This document shows, in pieces, positions 1 through 12,908 of a stretch of DNA of 64,000 nucleotides. A program made the translations under genes and the position numbers. The stretch's first letter is position 1, and the number at the start of each line of letters is the position of its first letter. The DNA comes from Synaphobranchus kaupii (Eukaryota; Chordata; Actinopteri; Anguilliformes; Synaphobranchidae): contig CM056378.1 in NCBI GenBank assembly GCA_029718625.1, positions 62,581,027 to 62,645,026 of the forward strand, in the 5' to 3' direction. The notes under the pieces are model-generated. The model was not told where the DNA came from and did not search any database. It saw only the letters and a list, made by a program, of their open reading frames with translations.

Positions 1-431
1 GCGGAATTTGCACGTGTCCCGAGTCAGACTCCAGTGAAATAAATGCACGGACCTTTAAAAAAACGTTTTACAGGTGTTTTTGGCGTGATTTCTCCTAGGT
101 GGCATGAAAAAAACACTTATAGGGCGGCCTAAGACATTTCAATGCAGAAAAAACCCTGCCTTCTATAGGCTACTGAGTATGACCATTGAGTATTATAGTT
201 CAGTAGCCAACACTGGATGAGAATGTTAAGCAGGCAAAACGTTCTCTAAATGTAGTGTGCTTAAAATCCCCAGATGATTTACTTATTTCTGAGTTTTGCT
301 GATAATAGCATGGAGTATGGAGGATATTTTTATATCACTAAACAGTATGCAGTATCCTGAGCAGTATACAGTAGGCTAGTCCAATGCTATAGACCCTTTT
401 AGAGTTTGTCAACAGTTATGACGTAGCGAAG
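1..431. other. No gene recognised; left member of an inverted MITE-like pair
   Basis: No coding signal is seen. Around 225-280 lies a block (AGGCAAAACG, CTAAATGTAGT, CTTAAAATCCCC) whose reverse complement recurs near 5850-5915, so this may be one end of a non-autonomous DNA element. Confidence 0.3.
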
Positions 432-899
432 GTGCGCACGCATTTTGGCAACAAAACAATGGTTGAGTCAGTGCTAAGTGAGTACCCGTCAAAGCTAAGA
501 ATATTGGAAGTTCAATTAAAATATCGGGTTAGTTATGTGAATAAACTAACCCTGCCGGCAGGTGAAAACCTCCCGGATCCTTACCAGATAACGGATTGGG
601 GGAAGGATGTCACGAAATGGCCTCCTATTCATTGGCCTGACATATCTCGCCGAGACACCCGGCCCTTACACCAAATAAAAATTGCGAGCCTACAAATAAT
701 TGGACGCTTACAATTAACTTACGTTCTCTGTGGAAGATATCAAATGTCATAACACACCCACAGTTTTGCGTCTTGAGGGCCAATGATCCACCCAGTCAAA
801 GACAGGGACACAAGACAAAAATGTAGGCTATGCTGCCTGGGTAATCGTACACAAGCAGGACCACTACATCCTAAACAGGAACTGAACATGCATGGAAGG
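432..899 (+). pseudogene. Decayed first exon of a SWIM/YqaJ-type transposon-associated protein
   Basis: The frame contains DPYQITDWGKDVTKWPPIHWPDI. After a frame change it continues as TPGPYTK..KLRAYK..LDAYN, and after another as AWVIVHKQDHYIL followed by an approximate CxC at a TGCATG. This order (DPY, a WP-P-WPDI block, a KAYKSLEAYN-type block, then a CxC start of a SWIM zinc finger) is what I recall from the multi-copy fish proteins annotated as SWIM-type or YqaJ-domain proteins. A donor-like GTAAGT follows at 900. At least two frame changes and several stops break it, so it is a relic. A related exon lies at 22118-22450. The family call rests on remembered motifs, not a search. Confidence 0.45.
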
Positions 900-1917
900 G
901 TAAGTAAATTTATCTAACAGACCTTATCTTATGTGTGTAAAGTAACGTTATATCTATATGTGGCTAATTATGCATATTCTGAGTGACCCTATTGATTATC
1001 CTACTTGATGTCGAGTGATAGCCGTGATCTCCATTGACGTTAGGTAGCGTTGCTAACAATTAATGTGAAAAAAGCCACCTTACCCGATATTAAATTGGCT
1101 TAACTTACGCTTAATTAACGCTTAATAGCTTGCAACCACAACTTTCTTCGGTTGCTCTGGAAAGGTTGCAATCCAGAATTAATTAAATAAAAGTTCAGTC
1201 CAGTGGAATATCGGTTTTGACATCCATACACGCAACAACCGGACATTTTTTATAAAGAATATCAGTTAAAGCCTATATAATACAGTACGTTTACATGTAA
1301 AGTACTTCCACTTCCGTTGCCAAAATGCACACGCATCTTTTTGATGACGAATCTCGTAAAAGGGTCTATTACACAGGACGCAGAACATTCAGACCCAGCC
1401 ATTGTCCAAGTCTTTGCTTCCGGAACCTAAGCCCGACGTTTCCACTCGATACAGCCTACTACGCAATCTACATAACTGCAGCAGGCAGCAGGTGCCGCCT
1501 GAAATGAAACACTGCTTTGCTACATTGTAGTTTGTATATCAATCTATCGCCCTAATAATGTAGCTAAATGGAGCAACATTGTTCTCGTGCATGGGCTATA
1601 ATACAGGCGCTTTTATGCATTTCTGTCGATGAAACATTGGGGGGGACAGATAGGGCTTGCTTGGATATTGGGGGGGACGTGGCCCCTGCGTAAATGACAC
1701 CTATGCTGAGCACTTTTGGACTTGGATCAGAAAGGGAAGTAGGCTAGGCTACGTCTTTAGCTATGGAATTTCTCGTCACTATTTTTCCAAACTCAAACGA
1801 TTGTTGACAGTTGCTCAGCACTCACGTAGAGCAGAACGTTTGAGAACACTGAGGATTCTCACCGTGAGTTTAGCTTCAGTTACTTAACGCGACCAATGTC
1901 AAATCATCTGGGATAGT
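900..1917. other. No recognisable gene or repeat
   Basis: AT-rich sequence with short reading frames only. None has a domain, codon pattern or splice context that I recognise. Confidence 0.4.
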
Positions 1918-1924
1918 ATTGTTG

Positions 1925-2080
1925 GGTCATAACCATAGACTGTATTAAAATATGGACAAAGTCACTGTGACCTCACCCATTACCTTCCCACGGCCTCGTA
2001 AAAACAGTTTTGAGTCTCCGGATGTCTTTTTCTTTGCCTGTTTGTACAAACTGCGTGTGCTCCGTGGAGCCGAAGTGTAG
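1925..2080 (+). repeat. Dispersed MITE-like repeat (CATAGACTGTATTAAAATAT family)
   Basis: The block starting CCATAGACTGTATTAAAATA and running through a CACGGCCTCGTAAAAAC stretch and GTTTGTACAAACTGCG recurs at 59310-59430. A shorter start recurs at 37137. It is a dispersed, probably DNA-transposon-derived repeat common in teleosts. Confidence 0.5.
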
Positions 2081-2235
2081 GGCCCTATGATATCCACGAT
2101 GCGGAAAATGCGGACGGAATCGCGGTACTTTAATAATTTGGTACTAAAAATGGAATCAACTGTAAAACGTGGAATATTGCAGAATTTTCCATAATTTGGC
2201 TGAAATTGATTTTTTTAAAAATCAAATCAAAAGTA

Positions 2236-3180
2236 GGCCTAATTATTAGGGCTGCCCCCGACCAAAGATTTGCTTCGTTGACCTGGAGTCGTCAGTTTAA
2301 ACCGTCGCACATTTATGATATTAATTTAATTATTTAAATATGTATTTTTGAGCATCAGAAAATGGTTTGACTTCCATCTGATCTATAGTAAGTTTACTAT
2401 ATTACAGAGAAATACAAAACCGTCATTATGAGTATTTAAAATATTAATTATAGCTACAAGCACAGGCTGAGATTTGCTGGCCTGCACTGCCTATTAACGG
2501 CATCGGTTTGCTTATGGCCCGCACCGTAGGCTATTAACGGCATAGACAAAGCGGTAAATTAATTTGTCGGAACAACAAGCAATGAGACATTTAACATTGT
2601 TATTTTTATACTCTTTATAGTAACAATAGTGAATAAAAATAAATAGTGAATAACTAAATAAAAAAACAGCCTTTTGTCCGGTGATACGAAAGAGCAAAAA
2701 CAATGTAGCTAACAACTTCACGGTTATCAAAACTAGATGAGGGGGAAAAAAAAAAAAAAAACTAATAAATGAAAAACACAGCAAACTGAAACCCTTAAGA
2801 GAAATATCAACAACAGGCCAAACGAAAGATTAATTATAATCTATATTAGCAACGTAAAAGTGTGTTTTAGCCTACTTGTGACCAGCGAACCTCGTCACAT
2901 TAGGCCTACTCACTGCTGTTTTTCCTCTGATCGCAATCTTCTCATATTATGCGTGAGGAACACGAGTTTGTTGACGTTGCTCTGGAGAAGTGACCTCCGG
3001 TTCATTTTGCTGACAATGAACCCGGTCTTTGAGAAGATGCGCTGAATGATAGGCGAATTGTTGCTTGCAGAGATTACATTTAACTTTTTTGGGATCATCC
3101 TTTAGACGCACAAAATGCTCGCATGTTTTTGATTTTCTCTCAAAAATTCAATACAACTGATCTATTTGTTACTGCTGTTA
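2236..3180 (-). mobile_element. Internally deleted hAT element: BED finger fused to the dimerisation tail
   Basis: Read on the minus strand, about 3160-3050 gives a BED zinc-finger start, CEHFVRLKDDPKKVKCNLCK, ending QFAYHS. Almost immediately, in another frame, comes the hAT C-terminal dimerisation motif IFSKTGFIVSK...SNVNKLVFL (about 3045-2910). The whole catalytic region between them is missing, the usual deletion that makes non-autonomous hAT copies. The plus-strand start at 2246 (TAGGGCTGCCCCCGACC) looks like a hAT terminus. I did not find the matching opposite terminus, so the 5' side is probably truncated where the foldback repeat at 3165 begins. Confidence 0.65.
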
Positions 3181-4245
3181 CATCCCCTGCTGTCTAGTTT
3201 CACAAAACAGTATTTTTTTTTCATAGTAGACACATCATAGCTCGCTCCAAAATTAATATGTGATGACAAACATGTTGAAGATGAGAAACAAGGCAATTTA
3301 TTATGCTATGAACTGTGTCCACAAAACAACAGCTTGTTCAAGGTATGCTACGAAAGGATCTTCTCCATCGACCAGACTTCCACTCTAAAATACATCTTAT
3401 CCCCAAGACCCCAGGCGTTTGACAAATGGTTATCATCTCCCGCTTCTGGTCCCGCCCCTCCGAGTGAGTGCAGTGACTCTAGATATAACCGGTATATAGA
3501 ACCAGTGACCCCAGTGATACAACCTGTCCCTGATTGGTCCTGAACAAATAGCCCAACCAGGAAGGGAGCTTCAAAACGAAAGTCCGGTTTAGGCCCCTTG
3601 GTCATAACAGTGCTGTAGAGGAAGCAAGGGGCCAAAGCCGGGCTTTCGTTTTGAAGCTCACTTCCTGGTTGGTCTGGGAGCAGCCATAGGGAGCGGAAAT
3701 CTTTCACCATGTAAGTCAATGGCAGGAATGTTGTCAAAATACTAAGTCAATACATTTTTTCCAAAAGAAAATGTAGTATCAATAGGTATTTTTCCTTCGT
3801 CTAATGCCTCTTCATGTGCCGATTTTTTATTATTATTGTGTCGTTTGGACAGGGTATTAACATTTGTTTAGGACCAATCAGAGGGACAGGTTGAGTCCTG
3901 GGGTCACTGCCAAAGACAGGTTTGATAGAGTTCTCACTGCCCTCACTCGGGACCAGAAGAGGGAGACAACAATCATTGGCATCTTGGGACCTTTATACAG
4001 TCTGCCTGGGACAGGGAGACACACTGCATTTTTGAGTGGAAGTTGATGGAGAACATCCCTTAGTAGCCTACCGTGAACAAGCTGTTGTTTTGTGGACGCA
4101 GTTCGTAACATAATAAATTGACAGCCTTACTCGCTCATCTTCAACATGTTTGGCATCACATTCATTTTGGAGTGAGCTATGAGGTCTACTACGAATACTG
4201 TTTTGTGAGATGAGACAGCAGGGGATGTTGCAGCTACATTACAGG
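3165..4245. repeat. Foldback (large inverted) repeat, 1.1 kb
   Basis: The left arm (about 3170-3550) and right arm (about 3850-4240) are imperfect reverse complements. For example, CATCCCCTGCTGTCT, CAAACATGTTGAAGATGAG and CCACAAAACAACAGCTTG on the left are mirrored on the right. The centre holds a second palindrome (3570-3660) built on CTTCAAAACGAAAG and CTTTCGTTTTGAAG around GGCCCCTTGGTC. A single diverged arm recurs at 16470-16665. No protein is encoded. Confidence 0.7.
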
Positions 4246-4379
4246 CCCAGCGTCTCGGAGCAAGCAGCCAAACTGTGGGTTAAGTATCTGAAATCAATTG
4301 CTCCATACCTATATAACCATATCAATTTAGATATTAATTAAGCTATTCCACCCCTTGCCATACGCAATCGCTGTACTCC

Positions 4380-4545
4380 CCCTGCCATGAATGTTACCAT
4401 TGCTTAGCAATGCTAGGTTAGCTAGCTAGCAAGCTAACAATAGCTCACGGCAAGTCGTTTTAACATTTAGCTAGCAAGCTAACGATAGCTTATGGCAAGC
4501 CCTTTTAATTTAACAGTTATTCGACTACCCCCCCCCCCCCCCCAC
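4380..4545. repeat. Short tandem duplication and poly-C tract
   Basis: A unit of about 60 bp containing TAGCAAGCTAACAATAGCTC and GGCAAG is present twice. It is followed at 4530-4543 by a run of about 14 C that marks the truncated start of the Tc1 fragment. Confidence 0.6.
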
Positions 4546-4547
4546 TT

Positions 4548-5036
4548 CCAAAGTTGCGGCAAAATGGCTTAAGGACAACAAAGTCAAGGTATTGGAGTGG
4601 CCATCACAAAGTCCTGACCTCAATCCAATCGTAAATTTGTGGGCAGAACTGAAAAAGCAAGGAGGCCTACAAACCTGACTCAGTTACACCAGTTCTGTCA
4701 GGGGGAATGGGCCAAAATTCCAGCAACTTATTGTGAGAAGCTTGTGGAAGGCTACCCAAAACATTTGACCCATGTTAAACAATTTAAAAGCAATGCTATC
4801 AAATACTAACAGAGTGTGTAAACTTCTGACCCACTGGGAATGTGATGAAAGAAATAAAAGCTGAAATAAATCATTCTCTCTATTGTTCTGACATTTCACA
4901 TTCTTAAAATAAAGTTGTGATCCTAACTGACCTAAGACCTATGGGAATGTTTACTAGGATTAAATGTCAGGAATTGTGAAAAACGGATTTAAATGGATTT
5001 GGCTAAGGTGTATGCAAACTTTCGACTTCAACTGTA
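4548..5036 (+). mobile_element. Tc1 transposon, 3' half only, dead
   Basis: The sequence encodes the C-terminal part of a DD34E Tc1 transposase, including [20 protein letters not shown], then a 3' UTR and a terminal repeat ending TTCGACTTCAACTG before TATA at 5037. The catalytic third acidic residue, normally glutamate in SPDLNPIE, is valine here (GAA to GTA at about 4628-4630). The frame is also broken by stops (GGLQT*, QNI*). The 5' end is missing and the fragment starts at a poly-C tract. Confidence 0.85.
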
Positions 5037-7204
5037 TATTGCGATATGAAAAAATACAGGAATACGATAATATCAAAAGATACGTGCTGCTTTTAACTTG
5101 AATAGCTTTATTTGGAAATAATGAATCACACTCACAATGATTAGGGTGATTTTCTAGGAAGAAATGAGGCAGTTGTTTAACACTCTTGTTGACTCACCAC
5201 GACACCATCTTATTCAGATAATACGCCTACTCATCTATCAATCCAAGCTAAAGTCCATGATCCAACATGATATTAATAATGTATGTTGTTTACCCTAAAA
5301 TAAGGGGGTTCATCTGTGAATGGGTAGAAGAAAGGTGGTGTCTAGAAGAGATCCAGGAGATGGATGTGAAGAGATTTTATAGGTAGGCTACGTTTAATAC
5401 GTTTCAAAAACTTCAATCGCAGAATTAATAACTTGGACAACTTAGCAGAACTGTTCCTATTTCAGAAACCTGAATGGGAAGTTAATGCTCCTAGCTGTTA
5501 TTAATTTTGAGAGAATTGAATGCAGTTGGGTTAAGCTGCGTTTTCCAAGCAGGCTCAGCAAAATTCCGCCCGTAGCCAGACACAGTATCTTAGCTAGTAG
5601 CCACAACGGCATTGCAGTGCAGACGTTTAAAGGCTCTGAACGGTTCGCCTGTAATCCACACTTTTATCGAGCTATATCCAATAATTTCAATACAAACTAG
5701 TGATTCCTAAAAAACACCCCCGGCCAGCGGCGTCAGTGCTGAGCGCATGTGTTGCAGGGTCAGAGCGAATAAGTTTGTGGCGCCGCAAAACGGCTCTACA
5801 GAAAAATGTGTCACTGTGCAATGAATTAACGTTCTCACTGTATATCATACAGGGGTTTTAAGTATACTACATTTAGAAATTGTTTTGCCTACTTAACTTT
5901 CTTGTCCTGCCTACTCAATAGTAGGCTATGGAAGGGTGCTGATTTGGACACAGCATGACATGGTAGCTGAAAACATTTGTAGGAGCCATATTTCAGTTAA
6001 AGGTAAAATGAAAAGGCAAACGTATACTGAATGCATTGAGTTTAGAATATGATGGTATTTTTAATTTGATGGTGACTTAATTTTCTGCTAATTTTATTTG
6101 GATAAACAATAACCGGTGGGGGCACAAGATGGCATCTTAGTAGCTTTGCTGCAAGACAATTTTTAAACCGTTTGCTTTGGATAGTGTACCTTTACACTAG
6201 AGACTGATGGATGATACATAAAATAAATTAGAGGATAAAATACAGATTTCATTAGGAAACAAATAGGAAATAGGAAATTCAAAAATAAGTAAATTACTGA
6301 GATATTACAGTGAAATAATAATTTTTTAATAGAAAAATTTATTATTGCTTCAAATTAAAAAGAAGGGAGAGGTTTTAGTCTCACACCATGGTCTCTGGTT
6401 TGGTCATTCTTCTGTTGTCCGGTATAACTACTGCCTCCCATCGCAACCTACAGCATTTGGATGTACCTGGTCTACCAACGCAAAAGTTAGCCACTCGAGT
6501 CAATGGACTACATTCACAAAAATTCCCATAGACATGTTAAACAGGAAATATCCTTCTGATTTGTGTAGAATGTGCATCATTGCACAGCTGCATGTCATAT
6601 TGCTTTTATATTCTTAAATGTTGTGTATACTTTCTTTAGGCTTTTAACAGCTCAAACCCCCAATTGCAGCTCGCAGTTATACTTCCCACTTGAAAATTAT
6701 GCAAAAGTGAGTTTTATGAGCCAAAACTGTTGATTTGTAGTTAAATATATCATTATTACTTTTATTTAGAGCAGTGCACAATTTTGCCATTTGGATACAT
6801 TTGGAGACACTAATGAACAACAGGGTACACTGCCTATATTTTGCATCATAGATCTTTAGTAGTTCTGCAAATTATGCACACTTGTGGACATGGAGTTTAT
6901 GATCCAGGAAATGTATAGATTTACCGGTTTCGCTCATGTAGCTCTCAGTATTTTGTTGCAAACTAAAGACATTTTATTTTTATTTTTTTTACATTTTTCC
7001 CAAGTTTCTCTGCATTTGCGGCACTTTTATTTGACTTAAATTATGAAAATAAACAAATCTACATATTGTAAATGGTACACCTGTCTTGTTTTATTTAAGC
7101 CACTTTCCCACTTGTAACTACGACTGAGGTTCGTTCAAGTACAACTTCCATGTCAGAAACGTGTATTTCCGATAATTCCGGCAGCACTTGAAGGCAGCAT
7201 GAAT
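5037..7204. other. No gene recognised; repeat fragments only
   Basis: Contains the right member (5850-5915) of the inverted pair noted near 225-280. About 6690-7110 is matched in inverted orientation at 28970-29460. No intact coding sequence is seen. Confidence 0.4.
6690..7110 (+). repeat. Dispersed repeat, one of an inverted pair 22 kb apart
   Basis: Landmarks such as CAACAGGGTACACTGC, TTTAGTAGTTCTGCA and TGTAAATGGTACACCTGTCT appear reverse-complemented at 28970-29460 in mirrored order. The two are diverged copies of one interspersed element; no coding content is seen. Confidence 0.65.
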
Positions 7205-7209
7205 TAGGG

Positions 7210-9160
7210 TTGTCACAATATCCAATAATATCGGATATGGCAATATTTGAAAATATCAGAGATGACTGTCTGTAGCCACGACATAAAAAAGAAAACATAT
7301 ATTATTGCTATTCTAAGGACAAAACATGCATACTTTTAAATAATAATATTGGTCGGAAATAATACGTGAGTTTATATTTAAAAACTCGAAATATTTGCAT
7401 TACTGCATGTGCCTTGGCCTGCCCGACAAAAAAGTGTTGCGTCCTTTCCCGCTCCATTTTCTATTTTAGTTATGATGCCTCGCAACAAATTCTGTATGCT
7501 TTGTTTTTTTTAAATATTTGGTTGTTGAAGGATCACGTGACCGGTTCTCTGGGAGCTCCGTTTCCCATTTTTAGCTCTTATATTGCGAAAATACCCATTT
7601 TTACAAATATTTTGACTAACATTGTAGACCTAATGTGAGCCACCCGTGATAAACCTGAGCTTTCTCCAGTTTCCTCTCCTCTTAAAGAAAAAAAGCGAAA
7701 CAACCCGACACGCCTGAGCTCGCTAAGATGGCAGGGCTGTTAATCCAGTCTATGGAGAAACAAGCGTTGCTTTCTAACCTCTTCCTACCAAGGGCAAAAT
7801 ATACCAATTTTCACCTGTTTTCACTAGTGACCAACAAAGCTGTTCATCTCAAAAACTGTAAAGGCTACAAATATGGTTCGTAGCTTTTATTAAAAGAGAA
7901 CTGTACTATTATGACTAAGTAGTCATAATTCATATACATACACTTCTTGCTACTTAACTACCACAATTTATGTACAGAAATTGTGAAAAAAACAAAAGAA
8001 ACAGGTACCTACATTCAAATTTCTGATTTTTTACCTGATGAGCTACAAGAGCTATGGAGGAAATAACTCCTCTTTGTGATTTCTGAATATGCTGCCTATC
8101 TCTGCTATAAATATGGTGTCAATATGTCAAACCATTCAAATTCTACAGAGCTTTTTTTCAGGTGAACCATTTTGGTTACCAAAGTGTGCAAAATGGCAAG
8201 GTTCCAGAAAAATATCAATATGATTTATTTTTTTACGTTTTACAATAAAATTTGATAATTGGCAATAAAAGTTCATTTTTAGATGTGTTTTTGGTGTGTG
8301 TTTCATATTACACAACTAGCCTACCCAAAAAGCTCTCCAAACCCATATAGCAGCACAGTGAATCTTGTATTCCACAAGAGCCCCATTAGCCAGAAATGAG
8401 TCCAAGTATATGCAAACGGGATATAAAATCAAATTTCCACCCAAGATAAAATAAACCCCTGCATAATAATCAACAACAACAAATTCATCCTCATGTTATC
8501 TCTCCCTCATGTTACATCATGCATAAATTGCTCATTCGTTTACCTGCACAGACTGCTGTACAGCATACAGAACAATTTACTCATGTGGAACAAAACAAAC
8601 CCTTCAGACGCCATTTCATTCAAAATAAACTCGGAACAGCTTGTCTCAGACACAAATAGATAGCTAGCTGCAATGTGTAATTTTTCTGGCTAGCTTGCCA
8701 TTGTTACAATATAGTAATGTTAGCTATATTCATTTCATTCAGAGGGATTCGTTTTATACATAAGTGAATTCGCACTGGTATACCGGCAAAAAAAAACCTT
8801 ACCTTACACCACTCAGGGTCACAAGACAAGATCGCAAAACCATATTTGAGCTAGGACCTGCTGCATGGAGAAACTCCTGAATAACCTAGACATAACTAAC
8901 CAAAAACTATATGAAAGAGACTGTAAAGTAAAAAGATAAACAGCAGCCTCTTACACGGGGCTGTATCTACGTGAATTTCGAGGGCTTGTCTGAAAGATAA
9001 GTGTCTTGGCTATTGGCTGGAATATTTGACAGACAGTTTTAAAACCCAATGGAAAGATTCTCGCAAATAATACTCGCAGTGGAGGCAGGTCGATGCAAGT
9101 TTTTTTTTTGTGCCTATTGTGCAGTCAAAGAAATACACCCAATTGACGACGGTTTTGCAT
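7210..9160. other. Interior of the 12-kb hAT with no recognisable gene
   Basis: AT-rich sequence without domains I recognise. A short CCAGTCTATGGAG at 7746 resembles the reversed start of the CATAGACTG repeat. Confidence 0.35.
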
Positions 9161-9164
9161 AAAT

Positions 9165-10384
9165 CTCTGCAATCAAGTACAAAACCCCTTTGGCTAAAAT
9201 ATACTAAGCCACGGGATTGGTCCTCGGTCACCTCTCCTTTTCGCCCTCTCCCTCGAACCACTTGCTCAAGCCATCCGCCAATCCCCGCTGTAGTCCCATC
9301 ACTGTTAACGAGACACAACATCACTTATCCCTTTACGCTGATGACATATTACTTTTTATGGACAAGGCTGCTAACACAATCCCCTCTTTGTTAACCATTT
9401 TTAAAAATGTCAGTGTCCTTTCGGGGTATAAGATAAACTGGGCTAAATCTGCGGTTACCACTCAACTTCACTATGAAACAGATGAATATTTCAACCAATA
9501 TTCCTGTAGTCACTCATTTTAGATATCTCGGTATAGTAATCTATCCTTCACTTCACAAGATAGTAATGAACAATTTCACTAACATTTTAAGTCAGATTGT
9601 GGTAGATTTGAGTAAATGGAATTATTTTCCAAACTCTCTTCAGACCCGAATTTCCACAATTAAAATGAATATTTTACCAGAGTAAATTATATTAGTTCAA
9701 TGATCCCTCTTGCTCCTCCTAAAGGTTACTGGGAAAACTTCATTCTGCATTGTCCAATTATATTTGGAAAAGGAAAAGTCCTCGCATCAAATTCTTAACT
9801 CTTCAGCGTAAAGGTGGTTTAGCCTTAAATACTATTTTTATTCCTTTGTTCTCCGTCCTTTATCTACCTGGTTCGACCCAACTACCAAGGTTTCATGGCG
9901 TCTGCTTGAAGAACGTTTTGTAGCTCCACATAGATTGCAGGATTTTATTTTTTCAAACATACCCTTAAAACTTTGCAAACTTCAATATGGCCTGATTATC
10001 TCAAATTTGGTTTCTACATGGCGAATAATGGAAAAGATAACACAACGTTCTTTAATATGGCATAAACTCTCACCTATCTTTTACAATTACAAACTTATAA
10101 ATAATAAACCTTTCATTTACTCGAAATGGCAAGAAAGCGGCATAAATAATTTCAACGATATTTTCAATGATACTGGCCTTCGAACATTCCAAGATTTACA
10201 AACTCAATACAATCTCCCTGGTTTTTTATTTTTTCTTTACTTGCGTCTGCGGTCTGCAATGCGGGCCTATGGTGTTCCCTGGGGGATAACACTTTCTACA
10301 CATCCCTTGTATAAAATCTATGATGTTAACAGTGTAACAAACGGTGTAACAAAAGGTCTGGCCATTGAGTTCCAATAATATCCT
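9165..10384 (+). pseudogene. L1-clade LINE ORF2, reverse transcriptase C-terminal half (first part)
   Basis: The reverse-transcriptase active site reads HHLSLYADDILLFMDKAA (about 9313-9370), followed by LSGYKINWAKS, the usual context of L1-clade ORF2. The thumb and C-terminal region continue through FRYLGI, WNYFPNSLQTRISTIKMNILP and an open stretch at 9935-10378 (WHKLSPIF, NKPFIYSKWQESGI). At least three frame changes break it, and the N-terminal endonuclease and early RT motifs are absent, so it is a 5'-truncated dead copy. At 10384 it is interrupted by another LINE and resumes at 15096. Confidence 0.85.
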
Positions 10385-10628
10385 GTTTCCGGTTTCCTGT
10401 TTGCTGTTTGAATTTGAACTGAAGGCGTGTTTGCTTCACTTGTTCAGCTCAACAAACTTTTTTTTATTTTTTATCTTAAATACTGAATTATTTTAGATTT
10501 TTCAACGACGATTTCCACGACTACTTTTTTCTACGTTTTCCCACTTTTGCGATACCGCTCTGAAGTTGATCACATCCAGAGCCAGAACATCTAACAACAA
10601 CCAAGGATAAATACGGTAAGCGCACATT

Positions 10629-11491
10629 ATGGCTTCCACTGCAAGCGTTTCCTGCGGGGTGTGTTTCATGTTTAGCCTTAGTTCTGTTGCTAATTTTACC
10701 AGTAATGGTATATGTGCAAAGTGTCAGCTTAATTCAGAATTGGCACGGAAAATAGCTGAGCTAGATGCCCGCATCCTGACGTTATATCAGATCCAGGAGA
10801 GTGAGAGCTTGATACGATTCCCTCTTACCTGAGCCGGATGCCAGTTTAGATGCCAGCTAGTATTTCTCCCCCGTCAGAGTCCTCACTGCGGGACAATTTT
10901 GTCACGGTGCAAAAGAAACATAGCTGTCGGCTTAGAGCCGCTGAGCACCACCCTACTCGCGTTTCAAACCGATATTCCCCACTCAGTAACACACCTACTG
11001 AGAAAGCCCTGATCATAGGGGATAGTATTCTGAGAAACGTGAGATTAGCGACACCAGCGACCTAGTGCAGTGTATGCCTGGTGCCAGAGCTACCGATGTT
11101 GAGGCTAGTCTGAGAGTGCTGGCTAAAAGTAAACGTAAATACTCTAGAATTGTTATTCACGTCGGCACAAATGATGTCCGATTGAGGCAATCGGAGGTCA
11201 CCAAAAATAACTTTGTTTCGGTGTGCGATGGCTAAAAAGATGTGTCAGGAAGTAATATGCTCTGGTCCACTCCCAGTTCGTAGGAGTGACGAAGTCTACA
11301 GTAGACTCACGTTGCTAAATCGCTGGCTGTCTGAGTGGTGCTCATCTAGTGGCATAGGGTTCGTCAATAATTGGCCTGATTTCTGGAGAATGCCTGGCCT
11401 ACTGAAGAGAGAAGGACTCCACCCGAGCTGGAGAGGTGCTCTTGTCCTAGCAAATAACTTAGATGCTAGTCTTAGTAAGGCCAGATCCTGA
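10629..11491 (+). pseudogene. LINE ORF1: cysteine-rich N-terminus plus SGNH esterase domain (broken)
   Basis: The first part (10629-10832) carries cysteine pairs CGVC and CAKC, a possible PHD-like or zinc-binding start, then a short coiled-coil-like ELARKIAELDARI. Three SGNH esterase blocks follow: [11 protein letters not shown] at about 11011 (catalytic Ser in GDS), [10 protein letters not shown] at about 11153-11182 (Asn-Asp block) and GLHPSWRG at about 11418-11441 (catalytic His, with Glu replacing the usual preceding Asp). Esterase and PHD domains are established features of CR1-like LINE ORF1. The blocks lie in different frames with breaks near 10835 and 11065-11210, so the protein cannot be made whole. 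Confidence 0.75.
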
Positions 11492-11769
11492 CACCTTATC
11501 AGGGCGCCGGCCAGGCAGTAGCCTGTGCGTTTCCCAATGCCCGTGACTCAGACACATGGCCCAACGCCGCTGTCTGCAAGGTGCGTTTCAGAGCTAGTAA
11601 TTGGCAATTGCACTCATCCCAGCGCCCCATTGTCTAACATATCTGAGCTAAAAACTAGTATTTATTATATTGAGACTGTGTCTGCCCCACGCATCTATGC
11701 TAAACGTAAAGCAAACCGTGATATTAACACAGATAATCTTATTACTCTAAAAGTAAACCATGTTGCTGC

Positions 11770-12888
11770 TAGCAGCTGTTGTGAATCACTCCTAAAAATT
11801 GGACTACTGAATGTTAGATCTCTTGCTCCTAAAGCAATTCTTGTAAACGAATTGATCACAGATCATAATCTCAAAGTACTGTGACTGACTGAAACTTGGC
11901 TAAGACCTGGTGAATATGTCGCACTTAATGAAGCGTCTCCTGTAGGTTTTTTAAGTACTCAGGTATCGCGCCAGTCAGGAAGAGGGGGAGGTGTTGCAGC
12001 GATCTATCAGTCCACCTTAAGCTTAACCCCTAAGTGTGGAAATACGTTCTCATCATTTGAAGTTCTTTCTATGAATTGTGTACAGCATGACCTAGCTAAA
12101 ATAAGGGGTAGCATGCAGTCCTTTTTCCTAGTGTCTGTTTACAGACCACCTGGGCCCTATTCGGACTTTCTAATAGAATTCGCTGAGTTTTTGTCCTGCC
12201 TTGCTATTTCAGCAGACAAGGTTGTGATTGATGGTGATTTTAACATACATGTAGATAAACCGGGTGATCCCCTAGGAACAGCCTTTGCCTCTATTATTGA
12301 CTCTGTTGGTTTCAAACAAAATGTCTGTGGACCCACTCATTACCATAGCCATACCCTAGACTTAGTGTTATCCTATGGTATCAATGTTATGAATATTACT
12401 ATTGCACCCCATAACCCTGTATTATCTGATAATTTCCTTATTACTTTTGAAATCGAGGCAACCATCACTTCTATATCAGAGCCAAGACATTATTACAGCC
12501 GGTCGTTAAACTCTGGCGTCATTCCAAAGTTTATAGATATGCTTCCGGAATCATTACTTTCAAACAAAGAAAGTACCACTGAAGTATCGCTGGATGAATT
12601 GACTAACCAGTTAAGTTTAACTCTCAGAAGCACCCTTGATATGGTTGCCCCTCTAAAAAGAAAGTTTTGTCGGAAAAACCGTACTCCCCGGAACAATGAC
12701 ACTACCCGTGCCCTGAAGCAGTCCACAAGAAAACTGGAGCGAAAATGGCAGTCAACTAAACTAGAAGTATTTCATCTTGCATGGAAAGATAGCCTCCTCC
12801 AGTACAAGCAAGCTCTTGCATCAGCTAGATCTGCCTTTTTCTCTAAATTAACTGAACAAAACAAATGCAACCCAAAATTTTTTGTTTA
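11770..12888 (+). pseudogene. LINE ORF2: APE-type endonuclease domain and linker (copy 1)
   Basis: The apurinic-like endonuclease begins LLKIGLLNVRSLAPKA and LTETWLRPGE, continues through SGRGGGVAAIY and SVYRPPGPYSDF, then VVIDGDFNIHVDKPGDPLG and NVCGPTHYHSHTLDLVLSYG. These are the N, E-T-W, YRPP, GDFN-H and TLDLV motifs of LINE endonucleases that nick target DNA. The codon for the Cys in LKVLCLTETWL is TGA here (about 11881-11883) but TGT in copy 2, so this copy has a stop inside the endonuclease. The frame then runs open from 12071 to 12889 into the linker before the L2 insertion. Confidence 0.85.
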
Positions 12889-12908
12889 GCACTGTGGACA
12901 ATTTGACT

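Noticed and set aside
9010..9324. 104-aa minus-strand frame
   Set aside because: Overlaps the L1 RT on the other strand and has no recognisable motif.
12493..12726. Minus-strand frame in the LINE endonuclease region
   Set aside because: Shadow of the plus-strand LINE frame; no independent similarity.
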